Of a DNA stretch of 64,000 bases, positions 20,931-32,727 are shown piece after piece. The stretch is from Cheiracanthium punctorium (Eukaryota; Arthropoda; Arachnida; Araneae; Cheiracanthiidae): NCBI GenBank assembly GCA_038373885.1, contig JAWZYV010013267.1:1-64000 (forward strand), given 5' to 3'. Each line of letters starts with the position of its first letter. Positions within the stretch are counted from its first letter, which is position 1. The notes beneath the pieces are model-generated. The model did not search any database and had not been told where the DNA came from. It saw only the letters and a program-made list of their open reading frames with translations. Made by a program: the position numbers and the translations under genes.

Positions 20931-22490
20931 TTTGGTACTCCACGAAGTGCAGTTTGAGAAACTCTGGTGTAATAATATCAATCGTGGGCACTGCTGATTT
21001 CACTGACTGATATGTGCTTGGCATGAACTAGTGAAGCAAAACAACACGAAGTGTTACACACCATATCGATTTTGCCTAAAACGTTTATTCGAACTTTGCT
21101 GATAGCATTATTTTGTAGAAAAGTCGACTCATGTTTACTATTGAAAAATAAAAAACTGATTGCATGCTTAAAATTGTGAGTGAGATACCGAAAGTTCGCC
21201 TATGTTGGGGGAAGGCGCAAAGTTAAAAGGTTGGGAACCGCTGCTCTAAAGAATATGAATAGAACAGTGCTGAGATTCACCTTTTACTTTGCTATCGTTA
21301 AGCAATTTGCGAAATTATATTGATTATTCGTGAAATTAAAATAGAAACATAAATTAATGCTCATACGTTTTTGCGACCGACAGCAAAAATAGTAAAATTT
21401 GACAATCCTTGAAAAAAAAAGCTTGGAGTTAATGAGATAATATCTGAAGACCATCACTTTTAGAACGAGAAATTATGAATACTAGTTGTCTGCCAGTGGT
21501 CGACATTCGGCCATAAAGTATTATTATTTTTTAAATTTGAGTGTGAATAAAGTTCTTCTGTCAAATAATGTCTCACCATTTCATATACACTGGGACCTAC
21601 TAAAGTGACCTCCTTGGCTAAGAGACTATCTGTCTTTAGTGACCACTTTTGTACAATTTCACTTTACAACCACCACACTTTTCTGTGAAGACTGTGTTTT
21701 TATAAAAAACTCTATCACATTTTGCTAAATACAAATGCAGCTCCAGCGAATGGGTCATAGAGTCATCTCCCACTACGGACCTTAGATTTCACGCATTCAG
21801 TTTGCATTTTGAACAATTTAAGCTAATCTAAAAAGTCTAGTGGCCCCCTCCGAAAATTGAACCTGGAACTATCCTCGGCTAAAGACCCCATTTTGTTTGG
21901 AGTTATAAAATCTTAAAAAGTCGAATGATTCAAGTCGGAGGCGTACCACTGACCATGTATGAAACCTTGCTGACTCAGTAAATTTGTTCTTTTTTTCGAA
22001 TGATTGCCGCCGTATAAAAAAAGTCGCCAAGCACATTTTAGTCATAAGCGTATTACTAAACTGGGGAATAATTCCATTTTTAGCAAATTTTGTTGTAATT
22101 GTATAACCCTATAGTCCTGCTGAAACTAAGTGTTGTTATTTCAAAATTGACACAACAATGGAACCATCGCCCGACTTGGCGCGAAATACTGCGTGCCAAA
22201 TTACTTCTCTATTTTTTTACGGTGCATTAGCATACAACATAAAAATTTTAACATTCGCACAAACAATTCCATACGAACTTTAACTGTGCCGAATTTCACG
22301 GGCAGTGCGCTGCAAAAGGGACACTAAGGTTTTACTTAGCGTATTTATATATACATAGATTTGCTATGAAATTTCGAATTTCGTAGAAATAAGTTAATTT
22401 TTAAACGATTTTCTTCCAATGCAAACCTATAAGCATTTCTCAAAAAAAAAAAAAAAAAATTATAGCAAAACTTAAGTCAGTCCCTTAGAG
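20931..22490. other. Mostly unassigned, with a hAT end at 21184-21246
   Basis: Around 21190-21246, GGGGGAAGGCGCAAAGTTAAA..GGTTGGGAACCGCTGCTCTA is the inverted form of a CAGCGGTTCCCAACC hAT terminus. The partner end is missing. The remainder is AT-rich without bounded elements. A poly-A run lies at 22443-22459. Confidence 0.4.
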
Positions 22491-22830
22491 CAACGAGGCT
22501 ACAGTAAAAGGGCCTCAAGAGAGGAGAGAGAGGCGAATTTTAGGTCTTGGCGGGCAACTCTCTCTTCACAGTTCAACGACTCTTCACCTTGAAGTAAGAA
22601 GAGTGTGTGCTCGAGAAGGCCCCAAGGTGAAAACCAATCTCGAGAAAAGGAAAGGGTTGAAGTAGGGGGCCCTGTTTCGGGGATGGAAGAAAAAAGATGG
22701 CACTTGTTGAGCGTACGTGCTTCGGCATTGGATCGAGAAGATGTGCCGAAGAAGCGATCGGTGTTTTGTGGGAGCAGCATCCTATGTCCAGCACGCAGTT
22801 TTTTTACGAAATTGAGTGAAAGCGAGTTCT
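22490..22830. other. GC-rich, purine-rich unassigned block
   Basis: A sharp compositional change from the AT-rich surroundings. Overlapping frames are open on both strands: plus 22605-22877 (90 codons), minus 22499-22780 (93) and 22573-22794 (73). Strings such as AAGAGAGGAGAGAGAGGCG and AAGAAGCGATCGG are present. No domain is recognised. Equal openness on both strands argues for composition rather than coding. It may be an exon, an LTR leader piece or a regulatory island. Confidence 0.3.
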
Positions 22831-23439
22831 TTCACAAAAAATTCAAAATTTCATCGCAGACGCGAAATCTTAATTAACCTTTTACAGGCCAATATTTCCC
22901 ATTTTGGAACATGAAATCAAAAATGTATTGAAAAATTTAATTTTTATCAATATTGACTTATAAAAATTAGCAGATATAGTTAAAAGATGATGTAATTTTT
23001 TTGAAATAGAAGCTGCATTTCTATCTCTAGTGGGAAACTGGATAAAAAAATCATGAAAATAGTAATTTTCATAAATTTTTACGGAGCTATCTCGATACAC
23101 CACCCTCCCCCTTCAAATTTAATTCATATCTTTACTTAAATTCAAAAATAAATTATTCATTTATTCCTAATATTTCACTTATTATTTAAACTACCCATAC
23201 AAGTATAGTCAAAGTACAGCCAGAAATGACTAATGTTCAAATTTAGGAACAAAGTGAAAATTGAGGGGGGGGTACAATTTTCCCCTCGCATTTAAATGAC
23301 TAATATCCTTCAGCCAATGCATTAGATGGCAAAATATGCAAAAAACTGATTTAAAATATGCCTGGATTTGAATGCGGTCTGTAAAAGGTTAAAGATCACA
23401 CACTGCATTACATTTGTGAATAATGTTTATACTTTAACG
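22831..23439. other. Unassigned AT-rich spacer
   Basis: The phrase AACCTTTTACAGGCC at 22877 and its complement CTGTAAAAGGTTAA at 23380-23393 bound this stretch as an inverted pair (TTAA at both ends, 22872-22875 and 23391-23394), with ATTTGAATGCGG near the right end. It may be another TTAA element, about 520 bp, but the matching arm is only about 12 bp. Confidence 0.35.
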
Positions 23440-23600
23440 ATGTATTTCGAAAAAATCATGTAATTTCTGTACATAAATGCAAATAAACAAATTATGTCAA
23501 GCCCTTCAAAATTTTTAGAACACCCCTTTGCAAGCTTAGTATAAACCGTAATAAATGATAAGCCTGTATCAGGTTCGAGAAACTTTCAGAAAACATTGCG
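23440..23600. mobile_element. Left part of TTAA palindromic MITE (family P)
   Basis: TTTCGAAAAAATCATGTAATTT, TGTACATAAATGCAAATAAAC, AAGCCCTTCAAAATTTTTAG, TTTGCAAGCTTAGTATAAACC and CCTGTATCAGGTTCGAGAAAC follow the left half of 53405-53811. The sequence then breaks off into an unrelated G run at 23600. A half copy. Confidence 0.65.
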
Positions 23601-23955
23601 GGGGGGGGGGGGGGTTGTACGAAAGGTCCACCCTTCAATAGCTGCAAGAATGCCTGTCTACACACGGGCAGGAAGGCAGGGAGAAGAAAACAAAAGATAG
23701 ATAGAATGCAAAGGCTAGAGAATGCGCAGAATTTACATTTGAATATGAGCACGGGAGTTTTAAATTAGATTTATCATCGTAAGTTCAATTGCTGTCATGT
23801 GATCTCCTTTCCAGCTATTAAGTTTCTTAGTTTCGGTGACAAGTAAACAACCTTTAGCTCAATAGCAGGCATTTTATTTGTACAATCACAGCCGACAGTT
23901 ATACCGTATTTACATAAATCAGAGGTTTTGTTACAAATACAGAGTTACTAACAAT

Positions 23956-24118
23956 CAGGGGCGGATTAAAGGGGGGGGGCGGAGGGGAGACTCCCCCCCC
24001 CGAGAAGAAAGAAATTAATGTTAAAGATCCTATTTTACTTCCATAAAATGGATGTATATGTCAAACTTCTAACTAAACGCCCCCCCCCCCCCGACAAACT
24101 TGCAATAATCCGCAACTG
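23956..24118. mobile_element. hAT MITE, 163 bp
   Basis: Left end CAGGGGCGGATTAAAGGGG; right end ATAATCCGCAACTG, inverted. Perfect 8-bp duplication CTAACAAT at 23948-23955 and 24119-24126. Long G and C runs lie just inside the two ends. Confidence 0.92.
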
Positions 24119-24646
24119 CTAACAATAAAACATTTGCAAGCTGCTACGTCAAAAAGAAATAAACAATCTTGGTTAAACTCGTCAGTTTAAATGACTCTAT
24201 TAGTTTGTTAGCTTCTATGTTGGCGACTGTATGGGCATGAAAAATTGATGCTTTTAATATTAACTTTGAGTGCTCGGTAGTATCTCTCCTGTGAACAACA
24301 CCTAATCACGCGTTCTCACTAGTAAAAGCTTGTCCGATCAAAAATATTTAGCCTTGTTTTTATATTATATATTTTCCTAACAAAGAACTTCAATTTTTCC
24401 ATTTATAAATCCAAAGAAGCTCAAAGTGTGAGGAATTAACATTTAAGACATTCCCAGTTCATACACGTTAAAAGATAAGTGAAATTCTAACAGAATCCTC
24501 AAGGAAAGTGTGGAGCTGAGTCTAGAGGTGGTTTTATAAGAATGACTATGCTGTCAAAATAAACCGTGTCTAATTTCATTCATAAAACAAAATTTAAAGT
24601 ACTTTAGTTGTATCAATTAAAAATATTTTTACAAATATAACTAATG

Positions 24647-24695
<49 letters not shown>

Positions 24696-25254
24696 TTTAA
24701 TACAATTTAAATCAAGTATTTAGAGCTTAGTTATATTGAAAATATTTTAATGATACAACTAAGTACTTTAATTTGTTTATGATGAATATAGGCTTAATAT
24801 ATATATAGGCTTTAATAACTTTAAACACAAAGAGCCCAAAATGGGAGGGGGAAAGTAAAATCATTCTTTCTTTTTGGAATTTCTCCTCTCTCTCCTCCAG
24901 TAGGGTTGAAGTTCTTTCATCTCCTGAATTATATTTAGCGAATTCTGTAACAGGCATGGCAGGTAGTGAGTTAATCACTACTATTATGCTTTTTTTCTTT
25001 CTGGCCGGAAGCTAAAAAATGTCAGAATTATGCAAAATGCTAAACATTTTTCGTCGAAAAAAGGAATAGGGATTGGAAGGAATAACTGTATTTTAGCAAG
25101 AATAGATGAGATTTCCAAAGAAACAAATCTTTGATCTCTATTCTGCTCAAGTCCCCCTGGATCCGCCTTTGGTCCGACAGTAGTACGTGCTCATATACGA
25201 TATGGTTGGAAAGTGCTTTATAAGAAATGCACTTGGCACATACTGATGCATATA
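24119..25254. repeat. Unassigned region with a (TA)n microsatellite at 24650-24692
   Basis: A 43-bp pure TA repeat is flanked by an inverted pair (CTTTAGTTGTATCAATTAAA at about 24603 and TTAATGATACAACTAAGTAC at about 24750), so the microsatellite sits in the loop of a larger palindrome spanning about 24597-24772. No gene. Confidence 0.6.
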
Positions 25255-26197
25255 CAGAGGGTGCTTGCACATTTTTAGAACGATTTCGATAAAGAATTAA
25301 AAAAAAGTAAATGTTTCAGAATAAAAATTTTTGGCAACTTCTTATTTGAAATGAGAAATATCGTCTGCTACTTTTAAATTTATTCTTCTTTCAAAATGTT
25401 ATATGTAAACAAGCTGTGGATTGAAGGATATGTTTTTGCGCTTTCCGAAGAGAAATATTCTTATTCCATAATTCAAAAACGTTGTGAAATGCATGGTATT
25501 AAAATTTCTAAGTGCAAAATAAGCAACATTATTAATCGGCAAGGTAAAAATCGTCAATCATAGTTTCTACATGGAAAGAAGACTCCAAACGAATATCCGA
25601 AAAAGGTACGTACTGTTTCAAACGTTTCTAAAGTGAAATCGCTGGTAACAAAAGAAAATCCGCCAACACAGAGATCAATTGCAAAGTCTTTAGATACATC
25701 TGTAGCAACAATAAATAATATAATAAACCGAGATTTACAACTTAAAAAAGCTAAAAAAAAATGTTCACCAGCTTTCCCAGCTTTCCCAAATGTTCCCAGA
25801 CATGTGGTTCAACACAAGTCATACTTCGAAAACTACCACTGCATTCCTTGAAAAAATGAAGACTGATACAGGTATTGCATATATACCTTTTCAACATATT
25901 CCTGCAAAATCCCCTGACGTTTCACCCATGGACTATTGTGCCTTTGGTCTGTTAAAAAGAGCTCTTTCTAAACGCAAACCCACCACGATAGATGGACTCT
26001 GGAAAGTAGTGGAAGAGGAATGGAAAGCAATACCCCTGGAAATTTTACGAAAAGCTCTTCTATCGTGGAAATCACGATGCAGACTTATAGTCCAGAAAAA
26101 AGGCTATCAGATCGAACATTTAAAAAAATAGTCTTTACATTTTAAACATTAATTAAATGGCCCCGAAATCGTTCTAAAAATGTGTAAAAACCCTCAG
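25255..26197 (+). mobile_element. Internally deleted Tc1/mariner (DD41D) copy
   Basis: Inverted ends: CAGAGGGTGCTTGCACATTTTT at 25255, and the right end reads AAAAATGTGTAAAAACCCTCAG to 26197. TA is intact on both sides (25253-25254, 26198-26199). At 943 bp it is about 340 bp shorter than the copy at 1760-3043. The missing piece lies around 25765-25800 and removes the first two catalytic Asp residues. Its ends are better preserved than those of the long copy, and the TA duplication is perfect. Confidence 0.88.
25396..26131 (+). pseudogene. Deleted mariner (DD41D) transposase
   Basis: The frame starts at the ATG at 25396 (LWIEGYVFALSEEKYSYSII), with the first helix-turn-helix block, and is broken by a stop near 25561. 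It resumes with a second HTH (25633 onward, QRSIAKSLDTSVATINNII). After the deletion it shifts frame to an intact 113-codon C-terminus (25790-26131) with the third catalytic Asp in SPDVSPMDYCAFGLLK and the LLSWKSRCRLIVQ tail. The TIDE and QDKAPSH motifs are absent, so it cannot be active. It is clearly homologous to 1907-2977. Confidence 0.85.
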
Positions 26198-26199
26198 TA

Positions 26200-27822
26200 T
26201 TATTCACACTTTTCTTGCAGGACTATTTTGATAAGATCGCTTGACTCATCTATACTGTATGGGCAGTAAAGAGCTAGCGTTTTGCATGAAAAGGCAGGAA
26301 ATAAAATGAAAAAATAAAAGCATTGACACTGCTATCTGGGATAGCCATCTACCGAAAATACCTATTTACTCCTTGAGAGTGTGAAATGTCTTACAAACAA
26401 TTCCAAAAGATGTTACGATACCGGCTTGAATCGAAAATTAACGTCTACGGAAGGTAATTACAGACCCGAGTCCTGTTTGCCCATTCTTTAAAATCGAATA
26501 GCCACTTTCTAAAAATAACAACTCCTACAACCCTTTTCTAAGAATTAAAAACAAAACAATAATCGAAATTTAAATTGCAAATTTCACTTTACGGATGCGA
26601 ACGATAAATATCTCCCGCAAGGGGGCACAAATATACTGAGGTTATTAACGTGCAAGTCGATGTCTGGTGAAGAGTCATTGTTAGTAAAGGCCCTGTCATC
26701 AGCCGTTCGTCCGTAAATCTTTAGACACGCCACGGCATACAATTGTAACAGAGTGGAAAGAAAAAAATATATTTAAAGCACGTAATGGCTAAATAATTTT
26801 TGCAAAAATTGCACCGCGATGCTAAAAAAGAAGCTGGGTTCCGCCAAACAATGGCTGGAAGTGGGGGTTTTGCATTTCAATTAGAACCAGAAAAGAATAG
26901 CACATTTGTCTTTTAAGGCAGACGATTTTTAAATTACACGGCGGGCGGGAAAATAACGCCCAAGAACATACATTAATAATGCAATATGCAATTGAAGACA
27001 AATCTGGGAAAAAATGTAATTTGTTCAAATTTATTCTTTTCCTAGAAAAATATTTTCTTCGTAAGTGGAAAGAAAATACTACATGATTTCTGGGTTGAAT
27101 GTTTCATGGAATTTCGGTATGTTATTCTTTGAGTCGTTCCGTAATTAAAAAAAAAAAAAAAAAAAAAAATGTTTATTTATACATTTATTTGGAAAATGGA
27201 ATGAGATGATTTCACGGTTCGACACTGGCAAGGTATAATGTGCTGTGCATACTATATTTAGTGGATAAAACCAGCTGTAGCTTTAATTTTGAATACTTAA
27301 AATAAATGATTTCCGATTCTGTTTTTAATATTATATTTACCGAAGCAATATATTTGATAAAATTAAATTCAAGCTGACCTGCAAATAAAAATCTGGGAAT
27401 TTTCAAGAAGCTGTTTTAATCGAACTGAAATCCCATTTCAAGTTTGAGGTAGATGCGACGGCTTTCAACTATTGTACCCAAGTATGGGCGATTTCCTATA
27501 GTTAAAAATGGCAAAAAATCAAGAAACGGATCAATTTTTTAAATTTTTTTAAGGAAGCTTAGACTTTTTTCTTTCTTTTTGAAGTGTATAAAAATTGAAG
27601 ACGAATGCATCAACCGTGTTTATTATGTTTTCCAAGCATAATTTTTTTCTTTTTTTTGGTGGTAGTGGGGTGGGGAGAATAATTGCGGTAAATGTTTTAT
27701 TTTGGAGGGGCAGGAACCTGAATTGTAACAGAGTCGGAGCACGTAATATTGAAGACTTAACTATTTTCTTTAATCTAAGAATGCAGAACACTGTATAATT
27801 TATATAAACATTCGGGTGCACT
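26200..27822. other. Unassigned AT-rich region
   Basis: No gene or bounded element. Poly-A run at 27147-27168. Overlapping frames on both strands near 27549-27821 reflect low-complexity sequence. Confidence 0.4.
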
Positions 27823-28015
27823 CAGGGCCTTATTATAGCATGGGCAAATCGGGACTTTGCCCATGTCCTCAGGCTTGTAAGGGCCCCAATTTCAAATGTT
27901 GTTTTGAAATATTCTTTTTTGTATCAAAATTTATTTGAAAAAAATAAATTTCATAGATGGGGTCCTCTAAATTCATCAAAACCCGCGGGCCCCTGTTAGT
28001 CATTATCGGCCCCTG
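27823..28015. mobile_element. hAT MITE, 193 bp
   Basis: Left end CAGGGCCTTATTATAGCATG; right end TCATTATCGGCCCCTG. Perfect 8-bp duplication GGTGCACT (27815-27822 and 28016-28023). The interior includes a short ATGGGCAAATCGGGACTTTGCCCAT dyad. Confidence 0.9.
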
Positions 28016-28259
28016 GGTGCACTTAAAATGACGGTTTCATGATCTTACAATCTCTAAGCAATTGTTTCAAGAATTTTTCGTTAGATGTTGAGGGAAAAAT
28101 TGATCACAACTAACGATTGAAAACCAACGATTAATGTTTAATCTCGATTAACGAGTTCAAATCCAGCGTGAAGTTTATAATAATAAACAAACTGGAAAAT
28201 TACTGCAGAACTTTGGGTTAAAAATCAATAATTTTGTAAAAGGATCGCATTCTCTTTCC

Positions 28260-28665
28260 TTAACGGTGTAGTTTGAAAAAATCATGCGATTTTGGTACAT
28301 AAATACAACTAAACTAATTACGTCAGGCACTTCAAAATTTTGAAACTGTCTCTTTACAAGCTGTACTACATACTGAAATAAGCAATAAACCTGTATCAGT
28401 TTCAAAACTTAAAAAAAAAATTAATAAAAATCGGAAATTTTCACAAAACGTGTCCCTCTTCGAAAAATCCTGCAGCTCAGATCCATCTTTAAGAATTTTT
28501 TCTGAAAATTTCGCTAAAGGCACAGCTTTTTCGCTTACTGCAGTGTGCAAAGCAGCTCATGAAGAACCATCTGGAATATTTTGGAGACCATGACGCTATT
28601 ACTTTATTTCAATTTGTGTACTAAGACTAAAAACAGAGTTTTTTTTCATCGAAGAACAGCCTTAA
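28260..28665. mobile_element. TTAA palindromic MITE (family P), full copy
   Basis: TTAA to TTAA, 406 bp. The left end TTAACGGTGTAGTTTGAAAA and the complement of the right end (TTAAGGCTGTTCTTCGATG) form inverted repeats. The whole unit is an imperfect palindrome: AGCTGTACTACATACTGAAA in the left arm pairs loosely with the complement of the right-arm CAGTGTGCAAAGCAGCT. Minus-strand frame 28550-28332 (72 codons) is shared with the copy at 47020-47424. Confidence 0.82.
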
Positions 28666-28774
28666 ATTAAAAAATAAATAAATAAAGTGTTTATAATTAT
28701 TTTATTTTAATACAGAACTTTATTTTTCCTTTTTCTTCGAAATTTAGTAAGTTTTCAGCTCTGATTTTTTTAAC

Positions 28775-28885
28775 AGCATACAAATCTACGGAGTAGACCC
28801 CTTAAAAACTTCTCCACCCAAGGCACCCTTCCTCTTTAGGCAGATACGACGTCGTATAGGTTTGCCATGACACACAATGCACGAA
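28775..28885 (+). mobile_element. SINE 3'-body fragment
   Basis: CCCCTTAAAAACTTCTCCACCC, AAGGCACCCTTCCTC, AGGCAGATACGACGTCG and GGTTTGCCATGACACAC match the 3' body of the SINE at 925-1170. The tRNA-like head with A and B boxes is missing (5' truncated), as usual for a retroposed copy. Confidence 0.6.
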
Positions 28886-29913
28886 CCGTTCAAAACCAAA
28901 CATCTTTGATCGACTTTTTTTTTTTTTTTTTTCTCAATGCAAATTTTTAAACGATACTTGATAAGATAAACGTGACGGTCAGAACTTATATAAACTAAAC
29001 TCGGCATGAACAGCAGCCAACCAAACATTTATATTACATTTTACAGCAGAGGACAGACAGCTTAGATGTACTACTGAGCTACTTAGATGTACTACTGAGC
29101 TAATATTTTCTAGTGTCCCCAAGTTTTCCTTGGATTCGAGGGACATTTTTGATTTGTCCCCAAAATAATGTTTAGAAATATGGTCGCCTTAGTTTAAAAC
29201 AATCTACTCTAATAGAACATGTAATCGTGATGTAAGCTATACGTCAATGAAGTATTTGGCAGTGACTTTTCAAAGGAATGGTTACATACAATGAATTGAT
29301 TTTTTTTCTTTTTACAATTTTAATTTAAAGGTACTTCTAAGTACCGTCAATAGATAAAGGGTTAAGGTTATGAAAGACAGTTTCAAGGCTGAGGCGGGTT
29401 AAAATCATAAATCACGTTGGAAAGGACAGCGACATTTCAAACTCAACGCAACATGGAAAATTAATCAAATTCAAAAAGTTAAACTAAGTGACCGATATTT
29501 AAACTCGTACATGTAATTTCTACCCACTCTCAAAGGCCAAAATGAAAAGAAGAAAAATAGTAATTCGATTCCTCGCAAAGTTTAAACTCGCATACGAAAC
29601 GTCACTTCTTCGCCAGTTTAAATACAAACGTGACCACAGTGTTAAGAAGACCTAGCCCCTACTTTCGAGATTAATTTTCTCTGAAAGAATTTTAAATGTT
29701 GATCAGAATTTCATGAAAAAACACAAACACAGATGTTAACTGTTACATTCATCATTTTAGAGACAAGATAATGGTGCAGTGGCAAAAAATAAATCTGTTC
29801 CGAACAGAAAAAATTATGGGATTGAAATATAAAACGCATTTTTAAATACCCTTGAATCCCTATTAAAATCTAGGAGTAAAAAAAAAAAAAAAACTGTGAG
29901 ACAATTTTGTTAC
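28886..29913. other. Unassigned AT-rich region
   Basis: Poly-T run at 28917-28932; a short tandem CTTAGATGTACTACTGAGCTA twice at about 29061-29101. Poly-A at 29878-29892. No gene. Confidence 0.4.
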
Positions 29914-29946
29914 TTAACCCTTTATTTTAGTCAGTACGCTTAGGGT

Positions 29947-30275
29947 GTTAGTTTGAAGGAACGAAATTTCCCTCACGGACTTTATACACAAAGGAAAATA
30001 AACGAATTGCGCCAGAGACTCGAAAAAATTCAGTATGATTCTTCAAAAGCTGCGGTACACACCGTAATAAATGAAACAACAAAGTCCTTTATGAAACTTT
30101 CTGAAACAATTCTTGAACATGGAGTTGCACAGCAAATTTTTAAAGAGTGACACCTTCTGCTAATTTTCGATTTTAAAGAATTTTTTCTGTTTTGTACCTG
30201 ATACAAGTTTATCATTTATTACTGAGTAAAGCTTGTAAAGAGGTATTCCAAAAATTCTGAAACGCTTGATATAAT
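29947..30275. mobile_element. TTAA palindromic MITE (family P), diverged copy with 65-codon frame
   Basis: It aligns with 44528-44929 through GACTCGAAAAAATTCAGTATG, GATTCTTCAAAAGCTG, CACACCGTAATAAATGAAAC and TTGTAAAGAGGTATTC. The left TTAA is degraded and the right end is eroded. Plus-strand frame 29953-30150 (KIQYDSSKAAVHTVINETTK) corresponds to the frame that is open in other copies. No known domain. Confidence 0.65.
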
Positions 30276-30279
30276 TAGA

Positions 30280-30537
30280 TAAATAAAAACTTTGTGAAAA
30301 AATACACATAAAATGTTTAACAGGATACGATCGTTTCGACTGAAAAATTTTCAGGCTTCATCAGTCAAAGCCCTTCGTCTCACAGAACATAGGGAAGTCA
30401 AAATATCTTTTTCAGTTCCATCTGTTCTGTGAGACCAAGGGCTTTGATTGATGAAGACTGAAAAAATTTTCAGTCGAAATGATCGTATCCTGTTGTAAGT
30501 AACATTTTATGTGTATTTTTCACAAAGTTTTTATTTA
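30280..30537. mobile_element. Long-armed foldback element
   Basis: The arms are about 85 bp and near-perfect. TAAATAAAAACTTTGTGAAA, ATACACATAAAATGTTTAAC, AGGATACGATCGTTTCGACT and TCAGGCTTCATCAGTCAAAG on the left return as CTTTGATTGATGAAGACTGA, AGTCGAAATGATCGTATCCT, AACATTTTATGTGTATTTTT and CACAAAGTTTTTATTTA on the right. A second inner pair, CTCACAGAACA / TGTTCTGTGAG, shortens the loop to about 40 bp. A transcript across it would form a very stable hairpin. No coding capacity. Confidence 0.85.
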
Positions 30538-30599
30538 TTTTAACGTTTAACATCAGTATTTTAAGTGGTTTTTCCGCTTATTTTATTTGTGTTTATGCA

Positions 30600-32727
30600 C
30601 CGAAATCACATCATTTTTTCAAAATTTATACATAAATGGACCGTAATACCAGATTATTAAATTCTGTTCATCTGTTATGGCTATTTAAATACGGTTAGGC
30701 TAAAAATATCGAGATGTGAAAAAATCATGGTTTATACCAAATAACAATTATAGTGTTTAAGAATACCAGGTAGAAAAAAGATAAGTGTATGTAATAATAC
30801 CACAAAAGTACGTAGGTACGTACCGAACTATTTATGTGCAACTTTATAAAAAAAAGTACGCAAGTACGTCCCTGGTGCGCAAGGGGTTAAGGCCATATTC
30901 ACCAAACATTTTAAGAAGATAAATTCAATCAAACACATGTGTTAAATTCTTCTAAAAGTTAACCGTTTTTCATTCAAGTTCATCTGTAAGATTACTGTTT
31001 TTCATCTAATAAATTTAACACGCGTGTTTGAATTTCACCGCGTGTAAACTGTTTGGTAAACAATGATGCAGAATCAGGCATTCCACATGAAGTTCGCGCC
31101 GTTGGGAATGAATAAGGGGATTGGAGAAAGGTGATCAACTTTTAGCACCCCAACTGAACCCATGCTTAAACTGTTGACTCCCATTTTTTTAAACGAAATT
31201 TGTGAAGATTCCTTCCCTTGCCCAACGTAACTTCCCACATTGACTTTTAATATATTCGCTGGTCTAGTGCACATGGCAGGCCATTATAAGATTTATACAA
31301 AGAAGTGACGCTGGGAGTAAATAGGTTCGATTTGTATTCAAGATTTAAAAAAAAAAAAAAAAAAAATCTGCTCAGATTTTAGAGGGGTTTGTATTCTTAG
31401 GAAAAATAGTGTGGAGACGTTCACTTTTCAAGACCTTTAACTTAAATGTGCGTAATTAGGTAAATGTATTTCCCCCTAAAATCAATTAATTAATAAATCA
31501 TTAATTTTTCACCATTTATTATTTAAAAATATTAATTACTTTTGGTATAATTATTAAAATTTGACCCTACAAAAGAATAATTTTAATTAATGGGCGACGT
31601 AAGAAAACATTCTTTCTATCTGCCATCATGTGGAAATGAATGGGATTTTTTTCTTTTTTGGATGTGGGACATTTGGAATTTTTTAGCACAGCTAAGATTT
31701 TCTTTCTTTTCTTTTTTTCTCCTTCTTTATATTTTTATCCAATCGTACAAAATTATCAAGACGATCTGTCTAACGAAGCTTGCTTTATGTCGTATATCAA
31801 CACACATAAACAGGTTTTCTGCTCTACACACGTAAATTCCACGTAAGGAAATTTTTATATCGAGACTCCACTGGATATATTCTGAAATAAGTTCTATATT
31901 TTTTGAATAACAGAACAATGCAATTTACTTGGAAACATCTAGACTACGTGGCACGTTATGATTAAGCCAGCAAATTACACAACCATGACCACATTTCCAT
32001 AAAAATCGTCTATTTATTAGACAGTTTAAATTTATCCGTAATAACTCCTCCTGTGCCACCAGCTGGTCTATGCTGTTCAGCCATCACTTCCGAGTTGAGT
32101 TTTTTACGTGCAAAATTTCTCACACTAATAACACACTTTAATAACACTTCACATACATACAGCCAAGAAATATCAAGTTTCTGGTACCAAAACTGCAATT
32201 GAATAAAAAAAAAGAGAGAATTTCTTTTATTCTAGTGGCAGCGGAAGACCATTGTTTCCGTATTCCACGCACAACTTGCCTTTTCAAAAAAATATATAAA
32301 ATTCATATTAGAAAAGTTGGCTATTACAGAAAACTTGCCGTCAAAATGCCCCCTCATCACCCAAATGCTCTCTTTGTATCCGCTCTAAATACGTTGCCAC
32401 ATTAAAGGAAGCAGAAAAAAAAATGTATAAAAAGGCTGGGCAAGTAGTCTTAGAAGGTGTATTTTGTGTGGGAGGGGCAGTCAGGTGGCAAAGGAAAGAA
32501 GACCTCGTAGAAAAGCCGGGTTTCTTCTTTTGTAGATTCGGAGCGGAGTTTCTCTCTTCCGCTATTTGGTTCGCTTAGCAGATGCCGTGACACCATTTTG
32601 GAATATGCAAGGGTCATTTAAGAGCTCACATTTAGAAAAAGAAAGAAGAAGCCTTATGGGAACATTAAAAACTAATGCAGTTGAACTCGGTTAAAGTCAC
32701 AACTCCCTTGTACACTAAAGCACACCA
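30600..32727. other. Unassigned region
   Basis: Contains TACGTAGGTACGTACCG near 30810 and AGTACGCAAGTACGTCCCTG near 30855, ending in GCGCAAGGGGTTAA at 30890, which looks like a TTAA-element right end (see the rejected list). Poly-A runs at 31349-31366. Pyrimidine-rich frames at 31590-31846 are low-complexity. A GC-richer patch lies at 32440-32600 without recognisable coding. Confidence 0.35.

Noticed and set aside
29914..30890. One 977-bp TTAA element (TTAACCCTTTATTTTAG ... GCGCAAGGGGTTAA) containing the nested P MITE and the foldback
   Set aside because: TTAA is found at both ends, but the inverted match is limited to CCCYTT and weak GTACGC phrases. TTAA is frequent in AT-rich DNA. Kept only as a possibility.
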